From Candidatus Schekmanbacteria bacterium (lineage in GTDB: Bacteria > Schekmanbacteria > GWA2-38-11 > J061), in the NCBI GenBank assembly GCA_003695725.1, contig RFHX01000106.1, forward strand, positions 1 to 12,004: a stretch of DNA of 12,004 nucleotides, given 5' to 3'. Positions 1 to 6,361 of the stretch are shown here, in pieces (the stretch's first letter is position 1; each line of letters starts with the position of its first letter). The translations under genes and the position numbers were made by a program. The notes under the pieces are model-generated. The model searched no databases and was not told the DNA's origin. It worked only from the letters and a program-made list of their open reading frames with translations.

Positions 1-339
1 AATAAGTATCCATACAATAATGGACATATTATGATAGCACCTTACAGGCATATAAATGACATAACTGCCCTTACTAATGAAGAATACTGTGAAATGTTCA
101 ATCTTTTAAAAAAAGTTATAAAAACACTCAACAATATTATGAAACCAGACGGCTACAATATCGGCTTCAATCTCGGCAAAACTGCAGGTGCAGGATTTGA
201 TGAACATCTTCATCTGCATATCGTACCACGATGGAATGGTGATACAAATTTTATGCCTGTCATCGCCGATGTAAAAGTAATGCCTGAATATATTGAAAAA
301 ACATATCAAAAAATAATCGAAGAAATAAAAAAACTGTAA
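1..339 (+). CDS. HIT-domain protein (Ap4A hydrolase/phosphorylase-like), 5'-truncated by window edge
   Basis: The reading frame is open from base 1, and the residues before the first ATG (NKYPYNNGHI, then MIAPYRH) match the conserved middle of HIT proteins. The ATG at 31 is therefore internal and the gene starts outside the window. The histidine triad H-x-H-x-H is visible in EHLHLHIVPRW, with histidine codons at 205, 211 and 217; in this family the middle histidine is the nucleophile that forms a nucleotidyl intermediate. The tail (MPVIADVKVMPEYIEKTY) resembles bacterial dinucleoside-polyphosphate HIT enzymes. The likely role is cytosolic hydrolysis or phosphorolysis of Ap4A-type nucleotides; the exact substrate cannot be told from sequence. 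The gene ends 17 bases before the convergent HAD gene, with no terminator hairpin seen between them. About 112 residues are present, and some 40-50 N-terminal residues are probably missing. Confidence 0.93.
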   Translation, partial: NKYPYNNGHIMIAPYRHINDITALTNEEYCEMFNLLKKVIKTLNNIMKPDGYNIGFNLGKTAGAGFDEHLHLHIVPRWNGDTNFMPVIADVKVMPEYIEKTYQKIIEEIKKL

Positions 340-356
340 TTCATCATAATCAAAAA

Positions 357-1025
357 TCAAATAAAAGGAGTGGATTCGAGGTAGGGCTTGATATCTAGAA
401 TTTTTTTAACAACATAATCAGCAATCTTTTCTACATTCCTTCCTAACCTTTTATTAGAAAAGTTGTCGATTAAGACAGTAGTCATCCCCTTCTTTTTTGC
501 AGTACTCACATTTTCAGCCATATCATCAATAAAAAGATAATTGTAATCAGTTCCGTTTCCAAAACTACTCATTAGTTTGTCAAATCCATAAGGATGTGGC
601 TTAGCAATATAGTCCATTGAAACAATGTCAAATATTTTTGAAAAATGTCTCTTTATCCCAAGTGCGTTTAATATTCGCTCTGCATAGAAAGATGCACCAT
701 TTGTAAATATTACCTTTTCCCCTTTTAGTTCTGAAAGAAGCAAATCTAAATCATTATCTTTTTTGAGAATACTTTCAATTTCCACATCGTGGACATATCT
801 AAGATATTCATCAGGTGCTAAATTGAAATTCACCATAAGGCCGCGCAATGTTGTTCCATATCTTCGCATATACTCTAATCTTATGTTATCTATCTTATCC
901 TCTTGAAAGCCCATCTTTTCTTTAAGAAACAGATTTATTTTGTTGTTTACTTGGGTAAAAATTCCCATCTCCTCGGGGTATAATGTATTATCGAGATCGA
1001 TGATTATCTTATTTTTTGCCCACAT
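357..1025 (-). CDS. HAD-superfamily phosphatase, pyrimidine 5'-nucleotidase-like (SDT1 type)
   Basis: This 222-aa protein has all four HAD motifs. Motif I is DLDNTLYP at residues 10-17, with Asp10 the expected nucleophile and Asp12 the acid/base. Motif II is FTNGA (107-111). The motif III lysine is Lys142 in AKPHPYG, and motif IV is FIDDMAEN (165-172), where the two Asp residues bind Mg2+. An alpha-helical cap lies between motifs I and II. The DxDNTLYP signature and length fit the subfamily containing yeast SDT1 and pyrimidine 5'-nucleotidases, so dephosphorylation of a nucleotide or sugar phosphate in the cytosol is likely. The substrate is not determined. The start is an ATG with only a weak ribosome-binding site. 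It lies 26 bases downstream of rsmE in the same direction, so the two are probably co-transcribed. Confidence 0.92.
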   Translation of the reverse strand: MWAKNKIIIDLDNTLYPEEMGIFTQVNNKINLFLKEKMGFQEDKIDNIRLEYMRRYGTTLRGLMVNFNLAPDEYLRYVHDVEIESILKKDNDLDLLLSELKGEKVIFTNGASFYAERILNALGIKRHFSKIFDIVSMDYIAKPHPYGFDKLMSSFGNGTDYNYLFIDDMAENVSTAKKKGMTTVLIDNFSNKRLGRNVEKIADYVVKKILDIKPYLESTPFI

Positions 1026-1051
1026 TCTATAATTCTTTTATTGAAAAAATC

Positions 1052-1825
1052 TTACCTTAAATCACCTAACAGATGCTGGAAAATTGCAGTTAACGAAATT
1101 GCAGCTGTTTCAGTTCTTAATATTCTTTCACCTGCCTTTACTACATAAAATCCAGTCTTTTTGGCTAATTCTAATTCTTCTTCGCTGAAGCCGCCTTCAG
1201 GACCAATAACAATACAAATTTCTTTGCAATCTTTCAATGACTGCAAAATATCGGATAGTCTAAAATCGTAATGATAGTTGGAGAAAATAATTTTTCCACA
1301 AATTTTTCTATATTCTTTCATAATTGTTTCAAAATCGGTGAATCTATCAATAGACAATAATTCAGCACGCCTGCATTGTTTCGATGCTTTAATGACCAAA
1401 TCTGTCCACTTATGGGCTTTTCTTTGCTTTTTTTCACGCTCTTCAAGAGTAATAGATTTATCGGATTTAAATGGTACGATTTTTTTGACACCAAGCTCAA
1501 CAGCTTTTTCAATTATCAATTCCATCCTTTCTTTTGCAGGTAATGCCTGACAAAGAATTATTTTTACCGGAGATTCTATATTTCCCTCTATTTTTTCAAT
1601 TACAGTTGCAAAAATCTCTGTATCTCCTCTTTCAAGCCTTCCTCTATAAAAATTGTCATTGCAATCTGCAAATGTAAAAGCTTCTCCAAATCTTATTTTC
1701 CATTTCTTCAATATAGATTTAGAATTTTCATCAAAATAAACTTTGCCTCCAATATTTATTTCCTTTGAACAGGTTATAATTTTATTTGACATATTTTTTA
1801 GCTCTAAATATAGATAAGACTGCAC
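1052..1825 (-). CDS. rsmE: 16S rRNA (uracil1498-N3)-methyltransferase RsmE
   Basis: RsmE methylates N3 of U1498 in 16S rRNA using S-adenosylmethionine and belongs to the SPOUT (trefoil-knot) class. The 257-aa product shows the family signatures: PAKERMELIIEKAVELGV (96-113), KASKQCRRAELL (146-157), the SAM-binding knot IGPEGGFSEEEL (207-218), and the C-terminal RILRTETAAI (234-243). The length is normal. The start is a GTG; an in-frame TAA lies five codons upstream and the residues MQSYLYLE fit the family's N-terminus, so GTG is preferred over the ATG at codon 12. Neither has a strong ribosome-binding site. The N-terminal PUA-like RNA-binding domain is divergent: where the family usually has HHxxxVLR, this protein has KSILKKWK (36-43). 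It heads a probable two-gene unit with the downstream HAD gene and is divergent from the rhodanese gene, 61 bases away. Confidence 0.94.
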   Translation of the reverse strand: MQSYLYLELKNMSNKIITCSKEINIGGKVYFDENSKSILKKWKIRFGEAFTFADCNDNFYRGRLERGDTEIFATVIEKIEGNIESPVKIILCQALPAKERMELIIEKAVELGVKKIVPFKSDKSITLEEREKKQRKAHKWTDLVIKASKQCRRAELLSIDRFTDFETIMKEYRKICGKIIFSNYHYDFRLSDILQSLKDCKEICIVIGPEGGFSEEELELAKKTGFYVVKAGERILRTETAAISLTAIFQHLLGDLR

Positions 1826-1886
1826 TTTATTTATATCAATTTATTCAATTTTGTTCCTCTAAAAAACAGAAGAAAGGATAGAAGCA

Positions 1887-2252
1887 ATGGAAAAAAAGAC
1901 TGTTTTAGAGCTTATCGAAGAAGCAAAAAAAGATGTAGATGCAGTAACGGCAGAATCCTTAAATGAATCTATCAGCAAAAATAATACTCCGATTATTCTT
2001 GATGTTAGGGAAAAGGAAGAATTAGATTCGGGGAAAATAAAAAATTCTCTTCACATACCACGCGGTATGCTTGAATTCCTCATCGAAACAAAAGTTCCTG
2101 ATAAAGAAAGAGAAATCGTAGTTTACTGCGCTAAAGGACCCAGAAGCGCATTAGCCGGTAAAACATTGAAACTGCTTGGCTACAAAAATGTTTCCTTTTT
2201 AGCAGGCGGCTTTGATGAATGGTGCAAAAGAAATTTGGAAGTAGAAAAGTAA
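1887..2252 (+). CDS. Single-domain rhodanese-like sulfurtransferase
   Basis: This 121-aa cytosolic protein has one rhodanese domain at about residues 20-118. The substrate-pocket segment IILDVREKEELDSGKI (36-51) and HIPRGMLEF (56-64) are typical of the fold. The active-site loop is CAKGPRS with the persulfide-forming Cys81 present, and the C-terminal FLAGGFDEW (104-112) is the usual rhodanese end. An intact Cys and a six-residue loop argue for sulfur transfer (thiosulfate or persulfide) rather than the phosphatase-type relatives with a longer loop. The physiological partner is unknown. The ATG is preceded by AGAAAGGA at 1871-1878 with 8-base spacing, a good ribosome-binding site that fixes this start. 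The stop codon directly abuts the stop of the convergent methyltransferase gene. Confidence 0.93.
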   Translation: MEKKTVLELIEEAKKDVDAVTAESLNESISKNNTPIILDVREKEELDSGKIKNSLHIPRGMLEFLIETKVPDKEREIVVYCAKGPRSALAGKTLKLLGYKNVSFLAGGFDEWCKRNLEVEK

Positions 2253-2771
2253 TTAGAATTTTTCTGCAATAAGACTGGCTACAGCAGTTTCTCCATTCAA
2301 AACGCATTCTCTATAAAAATGAATCCTGAATTCCAAAAAAGATTTCAGCAATTCATTTTCTTTTAAAACATGCTCGGGATTTCTTGGTCTCCCTTGATAT
2401 TTTAAATTCTCAACTGTAAATGTCTGATACATCAACATACCGCCTTTTTTTAGCCATTTTTTTATCCTTTGAAATAATGAGCGCTGTAAATAATAAAAAC
2501 AGATTATTGCATCATAAGATTCGTCAGGAGGATTAAATTCATTTTTTTCAAGGTCGCACCTGAACACATTGATTTTTAATTTTCTTCTTTCAGCTTCGGC
2601 AAGTGCCTTTCTTATTGAATCTTCGGAAATCTCTACTCCATCAACTCGAAATCCTGCTTCTGAAAGAAAAATAGCATTACGGCCTTCTCCCATAGCAATA
2701 TCCAAAACTCTGCCTTTATGAGGGAGATAGTCGATGTAATCTTTTAAAAATTTAACAGGTTCTTTATTCAT
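2253..2771 (-). CDS. Class I SAM-dependent methyltransferase, TehB/tellurite-type
   Basis: This small Rossmann-fold methyltransferase has about 172 aa. Numbered from the TTG two codons upstream, motif I is VLDIAMGEGRNA (24-35), the acidic residue that binds the SAM ribose is Glu49 in VEIS, and an Asp in RCDLE (Asp75) fits motif III. The segment YDAIICFYYLQR (88-99) and LKKGGMLMYQTF (109-120) complete the core. The GEGRNA loop and the YQTFTVENL...NPEHVL pattern resemble TehB-like and other small-molecule methyltransferases (tellurite, thiopurine). The real substrate cannot be inferred and tellurite resistance should not be assumed. I chose the ATG at 2771; the frame also allows a TTG at 2777. 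Neither has a clear ribosome-binding site. A possible -10 box lies just upstream. It sits 72 bases downstream of motB, with no functional link evident. Confidence 0.87.
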   Translation of the reverse strand: MNKEPVKFLKDYIDYLPHKGRVLDIAMGEGRNAIFLSEAGFRVDGVEISEDSIRKALAEAERRKLKINVFRCDLEKNEFNPPDESYDAIICFYYLQRSLFQRIKKWLKKGGMLMYQTFTVENLKYQGRPRNPEHVLKENELLKSFLEFRIHFYRECVLNGETAVASLIAEKF

Positions 2772-2797
2772 TTCCAATACTCAGAAAGTCAGGAATA

Positions 2798-2803
2798 ATT
2801 ATA
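2798..2803 (-). promoter_or_regulatory. Possible -10 box (TATAAT) for the methyltransferase gene
   Basis: On the minus strand a perfect TATAAT lies in the gap between motB and the methyltransferase, with its 3' end 26 bases before the ATG at 2771. No convincing TTGACA-like -35 box is found 16-18 bases upstream, and in AT-rich DNA such hexamers arise by chance. The position is sensible, but this is a weak call. Confidence 0.28.
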
Positions 2804-2843
2804 ACTGATATAAGAACAAAAAAGGGAAAAATGTGAAAGGATA

Positions 2844-3722
2844 TTATTCTGAATTTTCTTTGTTGATTTTTAAAAGGCTTGCAAATTCTCCTTCATCTAA
2901 AAAGTCTTTATTAGATATTACTTCTATACTTTTGTTTTTTGCCTCTGCATCTTTTTTATTTTTCGAACCAACAATAAGTATGCTTACCCTTCTATTTATT
3001 GGGTCATAAGGGTCTTCTTCGTTTAATGGCAATGTATCTGCAAGACTTACGACTTTTAATATCTTTGATGCTTCAATACCATTCTTAATTAATGCCCTTC
3101 TTACAGCATTCGCCCTGTCGGCTGACAACTCCCAATTTGTATAATCTTCATCAGAATATTGATAAGAATCTGTGTGTCCTTCAATAATAATTTTTGCATC
3201 GATATTTTTTAAACTTTCAGAAACAACATCTACTATTTTATTTCCAACTTGTACTAGATTTGCTTTTCCCAATTCAAACATAGGACTTCCAATCTTATCA
3301 ACCAATTCCATCCGAATACCTTCATCAGTAACCTTTATAAGAACTTGATTTTTTAACTCTCCAAGCTCCTGCTGTATCATATCAGCTATCTGATTTGCTA
3401 TCTTGACTTTTTTTATTTCTTCTTTGATAGATTGCTCTTCCTTCTCGCCAACTGAAATTATGTCGCCAGGCAGGACTGACATTCCTTTTCCGCCGCCTGC
3501 TTTGTCTCCTTTGAAGATTGAATAGCTTCTAAAATATTCTGCTACTCCCTTTTTTGCCTGAATTGACATCATAGCAACAAGCCACAAAACCAGAAAGAGT
3601 GCCATCATTGCTGTTACAAAATCAGCATATGCAACCTTCCATGCACCGCCATGATGGCCTCCATGAACAGTTTTTTTAATCTTTTTGATAATTATTGGAT
3701 TGCCGCTTCCTTCCTCAGGCAT
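2844..3722 (-). CDS. motB: Flagellar motor stator protein MotB
   Basis: MotB forms the stator with MotA (MotA5:MotB2), anchors it to peptidoglycan and carries the ion-binding aspartate. The 292-aa protein has a short cytoplasmic N-terminus, then GGHHGGAWKVAYADF (21-35) leading into one transmembrane helix (about 29-52). Asp34 in AYADFVTAMMALFLVLWL is the expected proton-binding residue (Asp32 in E. coli), and the surrounding residues closely follow the proton-type E. coli consensus. A periplasmic linker follows, with the plug region expected just after the helix. The OmpA-like peptidoglycan-binding domain spans about 130-252, with EGHTDS (181-186), NWELSADRANAVRRAL (196-211) and PINRRVSIL (241-249). 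A charged tail of about 40 residues follows. It starts 14 bases after the motA stop, with AAAGGG as ribosome-binding site, so the pair is one operon. Confidence 0.96.
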   Translation of the reverse strand: MPEEGSGNPIIIKKIKKTVHGGHHGGAWKVAYADFVTAMMALFLVLWLVAMMSIQAKKGVAEYFRSYSIFKGDKAGGGKGMSVLPGDIISVGEKEEQSIKEEIKKVKIANQIADMIQQELGELKNQVLIKVTDEGIRMELVDKIGSPMFELGKANLVQVGNKIVDVVSESLKNIDAKIIIEGHTDSYQYSDEDYTNWELSADRANAVRRALIKNGIEASKILKVVSLADTLPLNEEDPYDPINRRVSILIVGSKNKKDAEAKNKSIEVISNKDFLDEGEFASLLKINKENSE

Positions 3723-3736
3723 ATTTTAACCCTTTT

Positions 3737-4594
3737 TTATGCTGCTTTTTTCTTTCTTACCTTTTCTTCCAATTCTTTGAAGGACGGTTTTGTATCACTA
3801 TATAGAACTCGCCTTCCATACTCAACAGCCATTTGAGGAGGAACTTCCTTCGCAAAAGCAAGAATTGAGCATTTTATCACTTCGAGATACTTGCTTTCTT
3901 CCTTTGCCTTCAACTCAAGATGGCTTCCTATTGGACCTACAATTCCGTAACACAAAAGTATTCCAAGAAAAGTTCCCACTAATGCCGCTGCAACGCTATG
4001 CCCTATTACTTCCGGAGATTCATCCATTTTACCCATTGTAATAACAACACCAAGGACTGCGGCAACTATACCAAAACCGGGAAGAGAATCTCCTACTTTT
4101 GTAATTATGGAGGGGCTTGTTTCTGCCTCAGCATGGTGCGTCTCTAATTCAACATCCATCATATCTTCAAGGTCAGAGGGTTTTACTCCAACAATATAGA
4201 CACGCAAATTATCACATAAAAACTTCAAAGCATGGTGATTGGAAAGAACACTAGGATATTTCTTGAAAAGTTCGCTCTTGTCCGGCGCTTCTATATCACT
4301 TTCTATATGTAAAACGCCTTCTTTTCTGATTTTTACAAATATATCATATAGGAGATTGAGAAGTTCAAGATAGGCTTTTTTATCATATGCGGAGCCTTTA
4401 AAAACAGTAGGTATCTTTTTTACAATATCGCTTAAGATTGAGGGAGGACATGTTACAATTAATGACCCCAATGCGGCACCGCCAATAATAATCAATTCTG
4501 CTGGCTGAATGAGTACTGAAAGATTTCCATGTTCTAAAAGATAACCTGAAATGATAGAGCCGATTACTACTACAATCCCTATAATAGCAAACAT
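3737..4594 (-). CDS. motA: Flagellar motor stator protein MotA
   Basis: MotA is the inner-membrane partner of MotB and couples ion flow to rotor torque. The 285-aa length and pattern are those of the long, E. coli-type family. Two N-terminal helices (about 2-20 and 31-50) precede a large cytoplasmic loop, and two more helices follow (about 170-190 and 198-222). Torque-related charged residues in the loop are conserved at matching positions: Arg90 in KIRKEG and Glu98 in HIESD. Pro172 in SLPGFGIVAAVLG and Pro221 in GIVGPIG correspond to the conserved prolines near the ion path. Proton use is inferred from similarity to the E. coli stator. The ATG is preceded by AGGGAT with about 8-base spacing. 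A sigma-28-like promoter lies upstream, as known for motA in other flagellated bacteria. Confidence 0.97.
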   Translation of the reverse strand: MFAIIGIVVVIGSIISGYLLEHGNLSVLIQPAELIIIGGAALGSLIVTCPPSILSDIVKKIPTVFKGSAYDKKAYLELLNLLYDIFVKIRKEGVLHIESDIEAPDKSELFKKYPSVLSNHHALKFLCDNLRVYIVGVKPSDLEDMMDVELETHHAEAETSPSIITKVGDSLPGFGIVAAVLGVVITMGKMDESPEVIGHSVAAALVGTFLGILLCYGIVGPIGSHLELKAKEESKYLEVIKCSILAFAKEVPPQMAVEYGRRVLYSDTKPSFKELEEKVRKKKAA

Positions 4595-4701
4595 ATCAAT
4601 TCATCCCTGAATTTTTAGTTATTCATTTATTCGGTTATATACGCCAATAGTTTAACTCTTTATCCAATCTTTAATTTGAAAAGATTTTTTGACTAAAAGC
4701 A

Positions 4702-4729
4702 CTATCGGAAAGGAAGAAAAAATACTTTA
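4702..4729 (-). promoter_or_regulatory. Candidate sigma-28 (FliA) promoter for motAB
   Basis: On the minus strand, TAAAG begins at 4729 and, 16 bases after TAAA, TCCGATAG runs from 4709 to 4702. The known FliA consensus is TAAA-N15-GCCGATAA; here the -35 core is exact, the -10 matches in the central CCGATA, and the spacer is one base longer. It lies in the gap upstream of motA, oriented toward it, and would give a leader of about 100 bases. Late flagellar genes such as motAB are classic FliA targets, so the context supports the call. It has not been tested. Confidence 0.5.
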
Positions 4730-4806
4730 CTTTTTCCATTTAAAAAAACAAAAAGATAATCTGTGAAACTAAACTATAGGGCTATTTTCTTCAAAAGGAG
4801 AAAGAC

Positions 4807-5226
4807 TCAATCGCCACAGACTTGGACAACTATTTTTCTTCTTCTATGTCTATTGTCAAAATCAATGCAAACTATTTGCTGCCAAGTCCCTAAGGAAAGA
4901 TTTTTATCTATCAATGGAATTGACAGAGAAGCACCGATAAGTGCCGCACGAACATGGGCAAAGCCGTTTCCGTCTCCCCAGCGCGCATCGTGGGAGTAAT
5001 GAATATTTTCAGGAGCTATTCTTTCAATCGCTTCCTTCAAATCCTGAATAGCGCCTGATTCATATTCGATAGTAGTTAATCCAGCAGTAGCTCCGGGTAT
5101 AAAAACAACAACAATTCCGTTCGTTATTTTTGAATTATATACTGCTTTTTCAACCCTGCCAGTTATATCAACAATGTCGCAATATCCTTTTGTATTAATC
5201 TCTAAAATCTCACTATACGAAGGCAT
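4807..5226 (-). CDS. UPF0047/YjbQ family protein
   Basis: This 139-aa protein matches the UPF0047 family along its whole length. Visible signatures are DIVDITGRVEKAV (17-29), the conserved loop IPGATAGLTTIEYE (43-56), YSHDARWGDGNGFAH (77-91) with candidate metal-ligand residues His79, Asp85 and His91, and LGTWQQIVCIDFDN (112-125) followed by a basic run RHRRRK. The PGxTAGLTTIE variant with DGNGFAH belongs to a distinct subgroup from E. coli YjbQ. Members are often annotated as secondary thiamine-phosphate synthases because YjbQ has weak activity of that kind, but the true function is unsettled and I would not assign it. There is no signal peptide. It starts 12 bases after the leuB stop, so it is probably the last gene of the leu transcript. 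No clear terminator hairpin follows in the 212-base gap before motA. Confidence 0.93.
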   Translation of the reverse strand: MPSYSEILEINTKGYCDIVDITGRVEKAVYNSKITNGIVVVFIPGATAGLTTIEYESGAIQDLKEAIERIAPENIHYSHDARWGDGNGFAHVRAALIGASLSIPLIDKNLSLGTWQQIVCIDFDNRHRRRKIVVQVCGD

Positions 5227-5238
5227 AGAGGACCCTTT

Positions 5239-6309
5239 TTACAAATTCTCAGCAACTAAAGAGGACATTTTTCTTGTTCCTACAATTTTGCCTCTTCCAT
5301 TATAAATATCTTTTGTGCGAAATCCCTTTTTTAAAACTTTCTCTACAGCCCTTTCAATAGCAGATGCTTCTTCTTCATAGGATAATGAATATCGCAACAT
5401 CATCGCCGCTGAAAGAATTGTTGCCAATGGATTCGCAATGTCTTTGCCTGCAATATCAGGAGCGCTTCCATGGACCGGTTCATACAAAGCTGCCTTTTCC
5501 CCGATACTTGCCGAAGAGAGCATACCTATAGATCCTGTTATCATTGCGGCTTCATCACTGATTATATCACCAAAAAGATTAGGTGTAAGAATAACATCGA
5601 ATTGTGCAGGATCTCTTATAATCTGCATTGCGCAATTGTCTACATACATATGAGACAACTCAATATGAGAAAAATTGTTATGCACATCTTCAACTACATC
5701 TCTCCAAAGACGTGAACATTCGAGGACATTTGCTTTATCAACAGATACAACTTTTCTTTTTCTCCTCTCTGCTATTTTAAATGCCGTTTCTGCAATTCGT
5801 CTTATCGTAGCTTCATCATAAACCATCGTATTAAAAGCTTTTTTCCCTTTTTTTTCTTTTTTTATGCCGCGAGGTTTTCCATAATAGATTCCAGAATTTA
5901 ATTCACGTACAACGACAAAGTCCACATTTTTAAGGACAGAGCTTTTTAATGTAGACGAAGATATTAGAGGACGGAAAATTTTTGCAGGTCTGATATTTGC
6001 ATAAAGACCAAGTTTTTTTCTTATTTCCAAGAGTCCTGATTCAGGCCTCATTTTGCCTGTTAGTTTATCCCATTTAGGTCCTCCAACGGCCCCCAAGAGT
6101 ATCACTCCACATTCCTTGCATGCTTTCAAAGTATCATCAGGCAAGGGGGTGCTTCTTTTATCGATTGCAATACCACCTATTAGCTTTTCTTCATAATCAA
6201 ATTTTATCTGAAATCTTTTCCCAACAGCGTCCAATACTTCGATAGCGCCTTCTACCACCTCTGGGCCAACCCCATCGCCGGGTAATACAACTATCTTTTC
6301 TTTCCTCAT
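5239..6309 (-). CDS. leuB: 3-isopropylmalate dehydrogenase
   Basis: LeuB oxidises 3-isopropylmalate with NAD+ and decarboxylates it to 4-methyl-2-oxopentanoate, the last step before leucine transamination. The 356 aa are full length. Substrate arginines Arg97, Arg107 and Arg135 are present in RKKLGLYANIRP (97-108) and VVRELNSG (133-140). Catalytic Tyr142 (GIYYG), Lys192 (VDKANVLE) and the Mg2+ ligands Asp224, Asp248 and Asp252 (YVDN, LFGDIISDEA) are all in place. The NAD-binding YEPVHGSAPDIAGKDIANP (276-294) indicates NAD rather than NADP use. One departure is RELNSG, where the family usually reads RELTGG. GGAGAG precedes the ATG with about 7-base spacing. It lies 52 bases downstream of the GH57 gene, which separates it from leuACD. 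Confidence 0.97.
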   Translation of the reverse strand: MRKEKIVVLPGDGVGPEVVEGAIEVLDAVGKRFQIKFDYEEKLIGGIAIDKRSTPLPDDTLKACKECGVILLGAVGGPKWDKLTGKMRPESGLLEIRKKLGLYANIRPAKIFRPLISSSTLKSSVLKNVDFVVVRELNSGIYYGKPRGIKKEKKGKKAFNTMVYDEATIRRIAETAFKIAERRKRKVVSVDKANVLECSRLWRDVVEDVHNNFSHIELSHMYVDNCAMQIIRDPAQFDVILTPNLFGDIISDEAAMITGSIGMLSSASIGEKAALYEPVHGSAPDIAGKDIANPLATILSAAMMLRYSLSYEEEASAIERAVEKVLKKGFRTKDIYNGRGKIVGTRKMSSLVAENL

Positions 6310-6361
6310 TAATCGCTCTCCATCTTTTGTTGCATATTAAAAAATGGACATTAATAAATCA

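Noticed and set aside
2844-4594. motA/motB considered as ExbB/ExbD or an Agl/Pom-type non-flagellar motor pair
   Set aside because: MotA has the long E. coli-type length with Arg90 and Glu98, and MotB has the AYADF helix plus an OmpA domain; ExbD-type proteins lack that domain. A non-flagellar use cannot be fully excluded, but nothing here supports it.
4735-4806. Small inverted repeat around ATAGCCCTAT, considered as a terminator for the leu transcript
   Set aside because: The stem is only four pairs with a two-base loop and no adjacent T-run in the right orientation.
4763-4999. 78-codon plus-strand ORF opposite the UPF0047 gene
   Set aside because: It lies antisense to a well-conserved gene, and its translation has no recognisable pattern.
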